NCBI RefSeq assembly: GCF_004323735.1
Contig: NZ_CP036455.1
Coordinates: 4,521,101-4,585,100 of the forward strand
Length of the DNA: 64,000 bases
Direction: 5' to 3'
DNA from: Streptomonospora litoralis
GTDB lineage: Bacteria; Actinomycetota; Actinomycetes; Streptosporangiales; Streptosporangiaceae
The notes under the pieces were generated by a model. It made no database searches, was not told the origin of the DNA, and saw nothing but the letters and a program-made list of their open reading frames with translations. The position numbers were made by a program, and so were the translations under genes. How positions within the stretch are numbered: position 1 is the stretch's first letter; each line of letters starts with the position of its first letter. This document shows positions 52,346 to 61,360 of this stretch, one piece after another.

Positions 52346-53376
52346 TCATCGCCGGATGGACCGGCATAGGGGACCTACCGGCGCCGGCGGGCCGGCTGGG
52401 TGTCGCCGTGTCCCCTGCCGGGCCCGCACAGGGTGGAGGCAGCGCGGCGGGGCGCGGCCGCGGGCGCTCGCACGCCCCCGGTGGTGCGCCGGAACGGGGG
52501 CCGAGGGGGCGACGTGTCGCTCGTGGCGCCCGGGCGCGGCCGCGGGGAGCCCCACCCCCCGATGGGGTGGTTTTTGGGGTCTATGCCCGTTTTACGGGCG
52601 ACCTCGGCAGGCGCAGCGGCCACGAGGGGCACGAAAAGTTGACGTCGGGGGCTGTTTTCGCGCCATTCGGTGCACCTCGTGCGCCATCCCCGCCGCAGCG
52701 CGGAGGCAGGCCCACCGATAACTCGGTCATTGGCGAACAAAACACCCCGTTTTATTTCGCATCGCGGAATGACGGCGCGAGAGTGGCACCTCGGGGCGGC
52801 GCCGAGGCCGATGCCACCGCACGTAGGTGCATTGCGTGCCCCCGGTCCGGCCGTATGACCACCGCCGACCGCCCCGTATCGGGCCCCGCCGACGACCGGG
52901 CGCCGCCCCGACCACCCCAGGCCCGGCCCCGCCGACGTCGTCGCTGCCCCCGTCGGGCGCGCCACCGGCGGGCACCCGGCCCGGTGTCCGCAGGCCCAGC
53001 CCACCGCCGTCCTCGGCGCCGCTTTTCCGTAAGACCACCCGTCGCCCGGCAGACCAACAAGGCCGCACAGCAGACCCGGGCCACCGCCTCGCCACCCCGC
53101 GGTGCCCTCGCCGCCACCGTCGGAACCGCCACCGGCACGCACCCGAACCGACGGGCACAGGCCCGGCCATCGCCGTCCTCGGTGCCGCCTTTCCCTCCAG
53201 GGCGCCTTGTTCCCGCCCGGTATCAAGACCGCACAGCGCAGCGGGGGCGCCGCTCCAGGCGGGGGCGCGCCGAGCGGACGGGCACACGGCACTCGGGAAC
53301 TCAGGGAACGGAACTGAGGAACTCGCGAACTCGGGAACCCGACGACGTCCCGTTAGCTGGGCCGACTCGCTTTTAG

Positions 53377-53862
53377 CTAGGCGGACTCGCTCTTGTACTT
53401 GTCGCGCAGCCGCTGCTCCACATTGGGCGTGACGAGGCTGCTCACGTCGCCGCCGTACTGGGCGATCTCGCGCACGAGGCTGGAGCTGAGGAAGGAGTAC
53501 TGCGGATTGGCCGTCATGAACAGCGTCTCGACGCCCGCCAGCCGGTAGTTCATCTGGGCGATCTGCAGTTCGTAGTCGAAGTCGCTGACCGAGCGCAGGC
53601 TGCGGATGATCGCGCCGATGCCGTTGTCCCGGCAGAAGTCCACCAGCAGGCCGCTGAACTGCGAGATGGACACGTTGGAGAGGTCCGCGGTGCACTCGCG
53701 GAGCATCTCGGTCTTCTCCTCGACGCTGAAGAGGCCCCGCTTGTTGACGTTGGTCAGCACGGCCGTGACCACCTCGTCGTATTGACGCGCGGCACGCCCG
53801 ATGATGTCGATGTGTCCATTGGTGACCGGGTCGAAGGACCCGGGGCAGACGACGCGACGCAC
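53377..53862 (-). CDS. coaD: Phosphopantetheine adenylyltransferase
   Basis: A 161-residue nucleotidyltransferase for the penultimate step of coenzyme A synthesis, read from a GTG at 53862 (VRRVVCPGSFDPVTNGHIDI). The TxGH motif (Thr14 to His17) and the SFLSSSLVREIA motif bind ATP. Full length. Its last 17 or so bases and the stop are duplicated in imperfect form just downstream (53353-53371). Confidence 0.96.
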   Translation of the reverse strand: MRRVVCPGSFDPVTNGHIDIIGRAARQYDEVVTAVLTNVNKRGLFSVEEKTEMLRECTADLSNVSISQFSGLLVDFCRDNGIGAIIRSLRSVSDFDYELQIAQMNYRLAGVETLFMTANPQYSFLSSSLVREIAQYGGDVSSLVTPNVEQRLRDKYKSESA

Positions 53863-53947
53863 GTGGATCGTTTCCTCTCGACGAACGTTGGCTTCCAGCG
53901 CGAGCGGGTGGCGGAGGGCGGTGTTCGCAGGAGTGCTGCCGCGGAGC

Positions 53948-54529
53948 TCAGCGCGGGTCGGAAAGGCTCGCTGCGCGACCGTACCAAAGCGCCGCCTCGC
54001 CGTACCGGCGGACCCGGTCGGGCACGTAGCTCTCTGGCCAGACCAGGTCGTCGTCGCGGTCGGAGCGCTCCACCACCACCAGCGCACCGGGCCGCAACCA
54101 GTCGTGCTCGCGCAGCGCCGCCAGGACCGCGGCGACCTCGGCGGGGCCGGCGGCGTAGGGCGGATCGGCCACCGCGACGTCATAGGCGCCGTCGCGCGGC
54201 CCCTCGTCGAGCACCCGCCGCACCCGCCCGGCGGCCACGCGCGCGCCGGGCAGCCCCAGCGAGGAGATGTTGGCCCGCAGCGTGGCCACCGCCTTGCGGT
54301 CGGACTCCACGAGCAGGGCGTGGTCGGCCCCGCGGGAGAGGGCTTCCAGTCCGATCGCCCCGGATCCGGCGTAGAGGTCGAGCACCCGGAGCCCCTCGAA
54401 GGAACCGAGGTCGCTCAGCGCCGAAGCGAACAGCGCCTCGCGTGCGCGGTCGCTGGTGGGCCGGGTGCCTCCTCCGCCGGGAACGGCGATCCGGCGCCCG
54501 CGGGCGGTGCCGGCGATGATGCGGGTCAT
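53948..54529 (-). CDS. rsmD: 16S rRNA (guanine-966-N2)-methyltransferase
   Basis: A 193-residue methyltransferase from the ATG at 54529 (MTRIIAGTARGRRIAVPG). The SAM-binding LDLYAGSGAIGLEALSRGA and the catalytic DPPY motif (VADPPYAAG) are intact. It modifies G966 in 16S rRNA. It lies between recG and coaD, the common actinobacterial order. Confidence 0.96.
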   Translation of the reverse strand: MTRIIAGTARGRRIAVPGGGGTRPTSDRAREALFASALSDLGSFEGLRVLDLYAGSGAIGLEALSRGADHALLVESDRKAVATLRANISSLGLPGARVAAGRVRRVLDEGPRDGAYDVAVADPPYAAGPAEVAAVLAALREHDWLRPGALVVVERSDRDDDLVWPESYVPDRVRRYGEAALWYGRAASLSDPR

Positions 54530-54581
54530 GCCGGCCACGGTAGCGCGGCCGGCGGCGTGGGCGGCGGAGGGCGCTCGGAAC

Positions 54582-56810
54582 TCAGGTCTTGTCCAGGTAC
54601 TCCGCCCGCTCCTCTGAGAGCAGCGCCTCAAGCGCCGCCGCCAGCGGCGGGTGGGCGGTGAGCGCGGGATCCTCGGCGATGTAGTGGGCGGCCTCCTCGC
54701 GTGCCCGGCCGATCAGCTCCTCGTCACGCAACAGGGTGAGCATCCGCAGCGACGACCGCCGACCGGACTGGGCGCCGCCCAATACGTCTCCCTCGCGGCG
54801 CTGCTCCAGGTCGACGCGGGACAGCTCGAAGCCGTCGGTGGTCGCGGCCACCGCGTCCAGGCGCTCGCGCGCCGGTGTGCCCTCCTCGGCCTCGGTGACC
54901 AGCAGGCACAGGCCGGGCAGGCCGCCGCGGCCGACGCGCCCGCGCAGCTGGTGCAGCTGGGAGACGCCGAAGCGGTCGGCGTCCATGACGACCATGGTCG
55001 TGGCGCCGGGCACGTCCACGCCGACCTCGATCACGGTGGTGGCCACGAGCACGTCGATCCGCCCCTCCGCGAAGCGGCGCATCGCGGCATCCTTCTCCTC
55101 GGGCGGCAGGCGGCCGTGCAGCGGTTCCACGCGCAGGCCGGCGAGCGGACCGGCGGAGAGTTCGGCGGCGACCTCGGTCACGGCCAGCGGGGGGCGGGGC
55201 GCTCCTTCGCCGGCCGAATCTTCGGATTCGTCTTCGCCCACTCCGCCGGGCGCCTCGGCGGCGTCCTCGCCCGGTGCGGAGCCTTCGTCGCCGATCCGCG
55301 GGCAGACGACGTAGACCTGGCGCTGCCGTCCGGCCTCCTCGCGCACCCGCTCCCAGGCGCGCTCCAGGTAGTGCGGCTTGTCGCGGGCGGGCACGACGTG
55401 CGTGGAGACCGGCGCCCGCCCCGAGGGCAACTGGGTCAGCGCCACGACGTCGAGATCACCGTAGACCGTCATGGCCACGGTGCGCGGGATGGGTGTGGCG
55501 GTCATCACCAGCACGTGCGGACGGCCCTCGGCGGACTTCTCGCGCAGCGCGTCGCGCTGCTCGACGCCGAATCGGTGCTGTTCGTCGACGACGACGAAGC
55601 CGAGATCGGCGAAGGAGACGTGCTCCTGCAGCAACGCGTGGGTGCCCACGACGATGCCCGCTGCGCCGGATGCGGCCTCCAGCAGCGCCTCGCGGCGCGC
55701 GGCCGCGCCTTGGGACCCGGTGAGCAGGGCGACGCTGGTGGCACCGTCGGCTCCGTCGAGCCGGCCGGCTCGGCCGAGCGGCCCGAGCATCTCGCAGATG
55801 GAGCGGTGGTGCTGCTGGGCGAGCACCTCTGTTGGGGCGAGCAGCACCGCCTGCCCGCCGGAGTCGACGACCTGGAGCATTGCCCGCAGTGCCACGAGCG
55901 TCTTGCCCGCGCCGACGTCGCCTTGCAGCAGCCGGTGCATGGGGTGGGTGGAGTCCAGTCCCTCGGCGATGGTCGCACCGACGTCGCGCTGGCCCTCGGT
56001 CAGCGTGAAGGGAAGTGCGGCGTCGAACGCGTCGAGCAGCCCCGACTCGCGTCCCGGGCGGGGGCGGGCGGCGACCTCGGCCGCGTCGCGGCGCCGCCGG
56101 GCCAAGGCGAGCTGGAGCACGAACGCCTCGTCCCATTTCAGCCGGAGGCGGGCGCGGGGTATCTGCTCGGAGTCGGCGGGGCGGTGGACGCGTTCGAGCG
56201 CATCGTGCAGACCGGCCAGGCGGTGGCGGGAGCGCAGGTCTGCTGGAAGGGGGTCGGGCAGCTCGGCGGCCTGGTCCAGCACGTCTTGCACGCAGCGGGC
56301 GATGGTCATCGACGGCAGGTCCTTGGTGGCCGGGTAGATGGGGATGGGGCGCTCGGCGAACTCGCGGGCGCGGTCGTCGGCGGTGGAGTCGTCGGGCAGC
56401 ATCTCGTAGACGGGGTGGGCGAGCTGCTTCTTGCCGCGGTAGGTGGAGACGCGTCCGGCGAACATGCCGCGCCGGCCCGTGACGAGTTCGCGCTGGTGGT
56501 AGCCGACCTTGGCGAAGAAGGCGAGGGTGAGCCGACCGGTGCCGTCGGTGATGACCGCCTCCAGCAGGCTGCGCGGCTTGCCGCCGGGGCCGCGGCGGAG
56601 ATCGCGCTTGTGCACCGAGTACACCTCCGCGACGACGGTGACCTGCTCCCCCTCGGCCAGTGCGGAGAGGTCGGTCAGCTCGCCGCGGGTGGCGTAGCGG
56701 CGCGGGTAGTAGCGCAGCAGGTCGCCGACGGTGTGCAGGTCGAGCTGATCGGCGAGCTTCTTCGCGGCCGACCCCAGGGGGGTGCGCAGCGGCTCGTCCC
56801 AACGGATCAC
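54582..56810 (-). CDS. recG: ATP-dependent DNA helicase RecG
   Basis: A 742-residue helicase from a GTG at 56810 (VIRWDEPLRTPLGSAAKKLA). N-terminal wedge/OB domain, helicase motif I GDVGAGKTLVALRA, DEQHRFGVEQRDAL (motif II DEQH), MTATPIPRT (III), and VATTVIEVGVDVPGATTMVV (V) with HQLRGRVGRGG (VI). It reverses stalled replication forks. The segment between motifs IIIa and IV has an acidic, low-complexity insert (SAPGEDAAEAPGGVGEDESE) found in some actinobacteria. Confidence 0.97.
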   Translation of the reverse strand: MIRWDEPLRTPLGSAAKKLADQLDLHTVGDLLRYYPRRYATRGELTDLSALAEGEQVTVVAEVYSVHKRDLRRGPGGKPRSLLEAVITDGTGRLTLAFFAKVGYHQRELVTGRRGMFAGRVSTYRGKKQLAHPVYEMLPDDSTADDRAREFAERPIPIYPATKDLPSMTIARCVQDVLDQAAELPDPLPADLRSRHRLAGLHDALERVHRPADSEQIPRARLRLKWDEAFVLQLALARRRRDAAEVAARPRPGRESGLLDAFDAALPFTLTEGQRDVGATIAEGLDSTHPMHRLLQGDVGAGKTLVALRAMLQVVDSGGQAVLLAPTEVLAQQHHRSICEMLGPLGRAGRLDGADGATSVALLTGSQGAAARREALLEAASGAAGIVVGTHALLQEHVSFADLGFVVVDEQHRFGVEQRDALREKSAEGRPHVLVMTATPIPRTVAMTVYGDLDVVALTQLPSGRAPVSTHVVPARDKPHYLERAWERVREEAGRQRQVYVVCPRIGDEGSAPGEDAAEAPGGVGEDESEDSAGEGAPRPPLAVTEVAAELSAGPLAGLRVEPLHGRLPPEEKDAAMRRFAEGRIDVLVATTVIEVGVDVPGATTMVVMDADRFGVSQLHQLRGRVGRGGLPGLCLLVTEAEEGTPARERLDAVAATTDGFELSRVDLEQRREGDVLGGAQSGRRSSLRMLTLLRDEELIGRAREEAAHYIAEDPALTAHPPLAAALEALLSEERAEYLDKT

Positions 56811-57206
56811 TCGGGTCTCCCCTCGCCCCGGCTGCCTCCTCTGCGGACACGTTAGAACGTTTGTACACCCTGGTGGCGACGCTGTGCCGTCGAAGCGCAC
56901 AGCCCGCCGGGCCCCCGAGCGCGCAGCGCGGTCCCGGGCAGCGGCGGCAGGCGGTATAGTGGCATACGGACGTGCGGCGTCCGCGCGCTTCCTTGCGGCC
57001 GCCCGCCGGGCCCGGGACCGGTTCCCGGGTACCCGCTCACGCGTGCGCGGTCAGCGCTCTGCACCACTGTGCGATTGGAAGTCGGTGCAGGTCGTCGTGT
57101 ACGCTCCGACGGTTGGTGCGCCGCGCCAGCCTGCTCATCAGACCTCTCTCGGGTTGCCGCACCACGCCTGCGCGCGTGCGGATCCGATCGCTTGAATGGA
57201 GTTACC
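56811..57206. other. Divergent recG-rpmB promoter region
   Basis: About 396 bases between divergent genes; it must hold the promoters for recG (minus) and rpmB (plus). YloV/DAK-phosphatase, often next to rpmB in other genomes, is absent. A TATAGT at 56955-56960 is a possible -10 for rpmB direction but has no clear -35. Confidence 0.5.
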
Positions 57207-57392
57207 GTGGCTTCCGTCTGCGACGTCTGCGGCAAGGGACCAGGGTTCGGTAACAGTGTTTCCCACTCGCACCGCCGCACCCGCCGCCGCTGGAACCCCA
57301 ACATCCAGACCGTGCGCACCCGCGTGGGCGGTACGCCCAAGCGCCTGCACGTGTGCACCTCCTGCATCAAGGCCGGCAAGGTCGATCGCTGA
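57207..57392 (+). CDS. rpmB: 50S ribosomal protein L28
   Basis: A 61-residue ribosomal protein from the GTG at 57207 (VASVCDVCGKGPGFGNSVSH). It has two cysteine pairs (CDVC and CTSC) for zinc, as in the C+ paralog. It ends in a basic segment. Followed by an intrinsic terminator. Confidence 0.96.
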   Translation: MASVCDVCGKGPGFGNSVSHSHRRTRRRWNPNIQTVRTRVGGTPKRLHVCTSCIKAGKVDR

Positions 57393-57426
57393 ACGCGGGG
57401 CCGCTCCGCGCTCCACTGCGTCCATG

Positions 57427-57456
57427 AGCGCCACGGCCGAGGGTCGTGGCGCTTTT
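57427..57456 (+). terminator. Intrinsic terminator of rpmB
   Basis: AGCGCCACG (57427-57435) pairs perfectly with CGTGGCGCT (57445-57453) around a nine-base loop, followed by TTT. It lies 35 bases after the rpmB stop. Confidence 0.85.
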
Positions 57457-57550
57457 CGGCGTGTCCGGCGGACGCTGCGCGGCCGAGCACGGTAGTGCCC
57501 GCACCTCCAGGAGCAGACGCTCCCCCGTTGCGGCTGTCGGCCCGAGGGGA

Positions 57551-58294
57551 TCAGCCCCGTTCCAGCTCGCAGGCGTGCCCGTTGAGCGAGCAGGAGACGG
57601 GGTTCTGCGTGCGTCCGTCGGCGGTGAAGCTGACGGTGACCGAATCGCCGGGGGCCAACCCGCCCGACCATTCGGGCTCGCGGGCGACCATGCCGTTCTC
57701 AGTGGCCCGCCACTGCACGTCCCAGGCCGAGGTGACCTCGGCGTCGGCGAACTCCAGCGCCAACTCCCAGTCGTCGAGCACCGCGGAGCCGGTGTTGGTG
57801 ACCGTGACCTCGCCGGTGAACCCGGTGTCCGAGGACTCCACCGCCTGGTAGGAGACGACGCTCATCACCGATGCGCTGGACGCGCTGCCGCCGCTGCCTT
57901 CTCCCGCGGAGTGCTCGGGCCCGGCGCTGCCCGTGGGTGCCGGCCGCAGGCCGCCGCCGGATTCGGCCGGTCCGCTCTCCTGGGCGGCCGGCGGTTCGCT
58001 GAAACGCAGGTAGATCTGGGTCGTGCTGTAGCCGAAGAGGGTGAGCGCGAGGGTGACGCCGGAGACGAGCAGCACGTTGAGCAGGCGCGGCGGCTGGACT
58101 TTCTTGGGCACGGTGCTGCCCAGGAAGTAGCCGACCGCGGCGAGCCGAGTCTTGTCCGCGGGTTCGGAGCGGTGCGCGCCGCGGCGCGGTTGGGCGAGCG
58201 GATCGCGGCGGTCGGACCTCATACGCTCGGAGATGTCCGGTCGCGGCGCCGGCGATCCCTGCTGGGACCGGTTATCGGTTCCACGTGGCCGCAC
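57551..58294 (-). CDS. Membrane-anchored protein with carbohydrate-binding module 2
   Basis: A 247-residue protein from a GTG at 58294 (an ATG at 58222 is possible). A cytoplasmic, Arg-rich N-terminus (about 70 residues) is followed by one membrane helix (LLNVLLVSGVTLALTLFGYS), a Gly/Ser-rich linker and a CBM2-like domain (about 145-245) with aromatic positions such as the tryptophans in DDWELALEF, AWDVQWRATENG and EPEWSGG and flanking cysteines. CBM2 domains bind cellulose or chitin, usually on secreted enzymes, so a membrane-anchored version without a catalytic domain is unusual. Role unknown. Confidence 0.75.
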   Translation of the reverse strand: MRPRGTDNRSQQGSPAPRPDISERMRSDRRDPLAQPRRGAHRSEPADKTRLAAVGYFLGSTVPKKVQPPRLLNVLLVSGVTLALTLFGYSTTQIYLRFSEPPAAQESGPAESGGGLRPAPTGSAGPEHSAGEGSGGSASSASVMSVVSYQAVESSDTGFTGEVTVTNTGSAVLDDWELALEFADAEVTSAWDVQWRATENGMVAREPEWSGGLAPGDSVTVSFTADGRTQNPVSCSLNGHACELERG

Positions 58295-58540
58295 GGTGAC
58301 CCCGTTCAGGTGCAGATTGACGAAGCAGCCAGAGCCTAGCGTGATTCAGCCTTCGAAACCGACATCCTAACCCGGCGTCCGTGGACCCTGACATAGTGTT
58401 CACCCTTTTCGGCAACCTTGGGTACTTCTGTGGCTAATGCGGCTTTGATGGCTGAATGACCGGTTTCTCCGGTGCTGCGCTGTGCCGTGCCCGACACCGG
58501 CCGCGGCAGCGGCCACCGGCGAGCACGGTGCGGCTCCGGA

Positions 58541-59560
58541 TCAACGGAAGTGCTCCCACCCCTGCGGCTCCGCGGGCGCGCCGTCGACGGTCACGCGCGG
58601 CCCGTCCTCGCCGGGGGCGGCGACCGATCCCACCACGCGCCAGTGCTCCGGCAGGTCGGTTTCCGGCGAGAAGACGGCGGCCAGAGCGTGGTCCTCGCCG
58701 CCGAAGAGTATGTGCTGCACGGCGCCGCGGCCGCCGCTGCCGAGCGCCTCCAGCAGCGCGACCGCCTCGCTCAGCGCGGGGTCCGGCACGAGGGCCGCGG
58801 TGCGCACGTCGATCGCCGTACCCCCGGCCCGGGCGATGTGCCCCAGGTCCCGCACCAGCCCGTCGCTGACGTCGAGCATGGCGCGGGCGCCGAGCCGCGC
58901 CGCGGCCGGACCCTCGGCGTAGGGCGGACGGGGGCGGCGGTGCTCGCTCAGGCACCGCTGCCACGAATCGCCGATGCCCGCGGCGGCCGACTCCGCTCGC
59001 GCACCCTCTGGGCCGCGGACTCCGGCCTGCAGCAGCGCGAAACCGGCCGAGGAGAGTCCGAGCGGTCCGGTCACCGCGACGACGTCGCCCGGCCGCGCAC
59101 CGTTGCGGCGCACGGCGGGCCGTCCTTCCAGGTCTCCCAGCGCGGTGACCGACACGGTGATGGCGTCGGCGCCCACTGTGTCGCCGCCGACCACGGCCGC
59201 GCCGGCGAACGCGCACTCGGCGCGCATCCCTTCGGCGAACTCCTCGGCCCAGGCGACGGGGAGCCCGCCGGGTGCGGCGAACCCGACCAGTAGAGCCGTG
59301 GGACGGGCGCCCATGGCGGCGATGTCGGCGATGTTCTGCGCCGCCGCCTTGCGCCCCACGTCCTCGGCCGAGGACCACTCGCGGCGGAAGTGCCTGGTCT
59401 CGACCAGCAGATCCGTCGTGGCCACAACCCGCTGATCGGGCGCGGTCACGATTGCGGCATCATCGCCGGGGCCGAGGATTACGTCGTCCGTTCCCGGGAA
59501 TCTGGCCGTCACGCGAGCGATCAGGCCGAATTCGCCCAGTTCCCCAATGGTGCTCCACAC
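58541..59560 (-). CDS. thiL: Thiamine-monophosphate kinase
   Basis: A 339-residue PurM-like kinase from a GTG at 59560 (VWSTIGELGEFGLIARVTAR). Motifs: GPGDDAAIV (nucleotide/Mg binding aspartates), DLLVETRHF, VGGDTVGADAITVSVTALG, MLDVSDGLVRDLGHIAR. It phosphorylates thiamine monophosphate to the active cofactor. It is convergent on the CBM2 gene side and divergent from the RAM-domain gene. Confidence 0.95.
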   Translation of the reverse strand: MWSTIGELGEFGLIARVTARFPGTDDVILGPGDDAAIVTAPDQRVVATTDLLVETRHFRREWSSAEDVGRKAAAQNIADIAAMGARPTALLVGFAAPGGLPVAWAEEFAEGMRAECAFAGAAVVGGDTVGADAITVSVTALGDLEGRPAVRRNGARPGDVVAVTGPLGLSSAGFALLQAGVRGPEGARAESAAAGIGDSWQRCLSEHRRPRPPYAEGPAAARLGARAMLDVSDGLVRDLGHIARAGGTAIDVRTAALVPDPALSEAVALLEALGSGGRGAVQHILFGGEDHALAAVFSPETDLPEHWRVVGSVAAPGEDGPRVTVDGAPAEPQGWEHFR

Positions 59561-59729
59561 AGCCCTCAGGGTACGGTGACGCCTCGGTACCAGTGGTCTA
59601 GACCCTGCTGCGGGCCCGGAGGGCGGCGGGCCCCGACGGCCGGTACCGGGTGCGGCGAGGGGGCGGCGGCCCGGATGGAGCGGCCCGGTTCGGCGCGGCC
59701 GGGCCAACGACGAGCGACGGAGAGGTTCC

Positions 59730-59963
59730 ATGGTGCAGGCATACGTGTTGGTCCAGACCGAGGCGGGCCGCGCGGCCGACGTGGCGCGCGACATCGCAGC
59801 GATCAGCGGGGTCACCCAGGCCGAGGACGTCACCGGCCCCTACGATGTGATCGTGCGCGCGCAGGCCGAGGATGTGGACGCGCTGGGCCGCCTGGTGGTG
59901 GCGAAGATCCAGCGGCTCGACGGCATCGCCCGCACGCTGACCTGCCCCATCGTGAACATCTGA
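59730..59963 (+). CDS. Stand-alone Lrp/AsnC ligand-binding (RAM) domain
   Basis: A 77-residue protein (MVQAYVLVQTEAGRAADVAR) consisting only of the RAM domain and no helix-turn-helix. Such proteins modulate Lrp-type regulators or act as small-molecule sensors. Its place next to thiL and DUF3515 is conserved in actinobacteria. Confidence 0.9.
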   Translation: MVQAYVLVQTEAGRAADVARDIAAISGVTQAEDVTGPYDVIVRAQAEDVDALGRLVVAKIQRLDGIARTLTCPIVNI

Positions 59964-59991
59964 CCGGCGAGTCGGACCGATGTGAGATCCG

Positions 59992-60468
59992 GTGACGAAG
60001 ACGTTGCGACGTTGTGCCGCGGCACTGGCCGCGCTGGCTGCCGCGGGCGTACTGGCGGGCTGCTCCCCGGCGACCGCGGAGCTGCCTGCGCCGTCACCGG
60101 GCCCGGCGGCAGACGACCTGTGCCGTGAACTGCTGGAGCGGGTGCCGCAGACGGTCTACGACCAGGAGCGCGTCGAGGTGCGCCCCGAGACCCCCTATGC
60201 CGCCGCCTGGGGCGACCCGCCGATCGCGCTGCGCTGCGGCGTGGGGCGCCCCGAAGAGCTGCGGCCCGACTCCGAACTGACGGTCGTCAACGGCATCGCC
60301 TGGCTGCCCGAGCCCGGCGAACGCCCGGACCTCTACACCGCCGTGGGCCGCGAAGCCTACGTCGAGATGTCCATCCCGGCCACCTACGGGGCCCCCGCGC
60401 AGGGGCTCGTGGCGATGAGCGACCTGATCGACCAGGAGATCCCGGCGCTGCCTGCGGGCGAACTCTGA
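59992..60468 (+). CDS. DUF3515 lipoprotein
   Basis: A 158-residue secreted lipoprotein with lipobox LAGC (Cys24) from a GTG at 59992. DUF3515 features: LCRELLERVPQTVYDQERVE and PPIALRCGVGRPEEL, then WLPEPGERPDLYTAVGREAYVEM. The domain family is actinobacterial and uncharacterised. In relatives it is followed by ddl and gpsA, which are absent here. Confidence 0.93.
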   Translation: MTKTLRRCAAALAALAAAGVLAGCSPATAELPAPSPGPAADDLCRELLERVPQTVYDQERVEVRPETPYAAAWGDPPIALRCGVGRPEELRPDSELTVVNGIAWLPEPGERPDLYTAVGREAYVEMSIPATYGAPAQGLVAMSDLIDQEIPALPAGEL

Positions 60469-60554
60469 TCACGCAGGTTTTCGCCGGCTTCCCCGCCCCG
60501 CGCCCGCGGAGGCGCCCGGCACCGGAGCGGGCCGCAGGGCGCCTGCGGGGCGCC

Positions 60555-61247
60555 TCAGCGCTGCATGCCGCCTCCCAGCGCCCCGATGCCTCCGGCCTCC
60601 TCCAGTTCGGCGGCGTTGAGGTTGAGGCCGCCGGTGCAGGCCGCACCCGGCTCGGGCACGTTGGGGCTGCGCTCGAAGGCCCGCAGGAACTGCGACAGTC
60701 GTTCGTCGTCGGGCGACTGCAGCTCGATCTGGTTGCCCCATGCGCTGGCGACGATCGGCGCGGGCATCTCCTGTCCGTCGAAGGGACTGACGAGGATGTA
60801 GCTGCCCTGGGTGTAGAGGTCGTTGAGCTTGTCCACCTGCTCCTGGGGCAGATCCGGCTGGTAGGTGACCCAGACCGCGCCGTGCTCCAGGGAGTGCACC
60901 GCGTTCATGGACGACAGGGGCGCGTCGTAGACGCCGCAGTTCTGCCAGACGGCGTGGTGGTTGCCGCCGGCGGGCGGGCTCATCTTGTAGTCGACCGGCT
61001 CACTCACGTGGGTGTTGGTGAGGCTGTCGTAGGTCTTCAGGTTCTCGATGTCGGACGCCTGCACACCGCCGCCGCCGGCTCCGCGGTCGTAGGCGACCCA
61101 GACTCCGAAGCCCACCAACCCGGCGAAGAGCACTCCCGCCCCGGTGAAAGCGGTCACGCGCAGGATGCGGCTGCGCCGCTCCGCGCGCTCGCGCTCGCGG
61201 CGGCGCTCCTCGGCCTTGCGGCGTCGTTCGGCTGAGTTCTTGCCCAT
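60555..61247 (-). CDS. DUF3105 membrane protein
   Basis: A 230-residue protein from the ATG at 61247. An N-terminal basic helix (KNSAERRRKAEERRRERERA) precedes one membrane helix (about 32-54), then a periplasmic DUF3105 domain: YKMSPPAGGNHHAVWQNCGVYDAP and VHSLEHGAVWVTYQPDL. The histidine cluster suggests metal binding. Divergent from the DUF305 gene with about 110 bases between starts; the two form a common actinobacterial pair. Confidence 0.9.
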   Translation of the reverse strand: MGKNSAERRRKAEERRRERERAERRSRILRVTAFTGAGVLFAGLVGFGVWVAYDRGAGGGGVQASDIENLKTYDSLTNTHVSEPVDYKMSPPAGGNHHAVWQNCGVYDAPLSSMNAVHSLEHGAVWVTYQPDLPQEQVDKLNDLYTQGSYILVSPFDGQEMPAPIVASAWGNQIELQSPDDERLSQFLRAFERSPNVPEPGAACTGGLNLNAAELEEAGGIGALGGGMQR

Positions 61248-61360
61248 TGCGCTACTCCCGGGGGATGGATACGGAACGGTGGCGCTTCGTGCGCCGTTAC
61301 TCTCAGAGCATCCCAAACGCACGATCGGCCGGAATCGTTCCCGTAGGTGGGGAAGAGCTT

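Larger units (their letters stand above)
51561..53230. repeat. Hairpin-rich dispersed repeat, copy B
   Basis: A 1.7-kb interval between yceD and coaD related to copy A. Left side: four direct units of about 140 bp (51561-52115). Core: about 0.85 kb with hairpins (about 52116-52945). Right side: two inverted units (about 52948-53087 and 53088-53230). A 168-bp block (52290-52457) is identical to 22426-22593. Other shared pieces: GCCCG-TTTTA-CGGGC (52584-52598; TTTTG in copy A) and CCTCGG-n7-CCGAGG near 52790. Indels between copies break every frame, so it is not protein-coding. Function unknown. Confidence 0.8.

Noticed and set aside
51885-52367. Minus-strand frame starting [20 protein letters not shown], shared with copy A (20803-22650 frame)
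   Set aside because: The common first 26 residues come from the 168-bp identical DNA block. Beyond it the two frames diverge through indels and repeats, so there is no sign of protein-level conservation.
54651-56855. 734-residue open frame antisense to recG
   Set aside because: Shadow of recG; no domain or ribosome-binding site.
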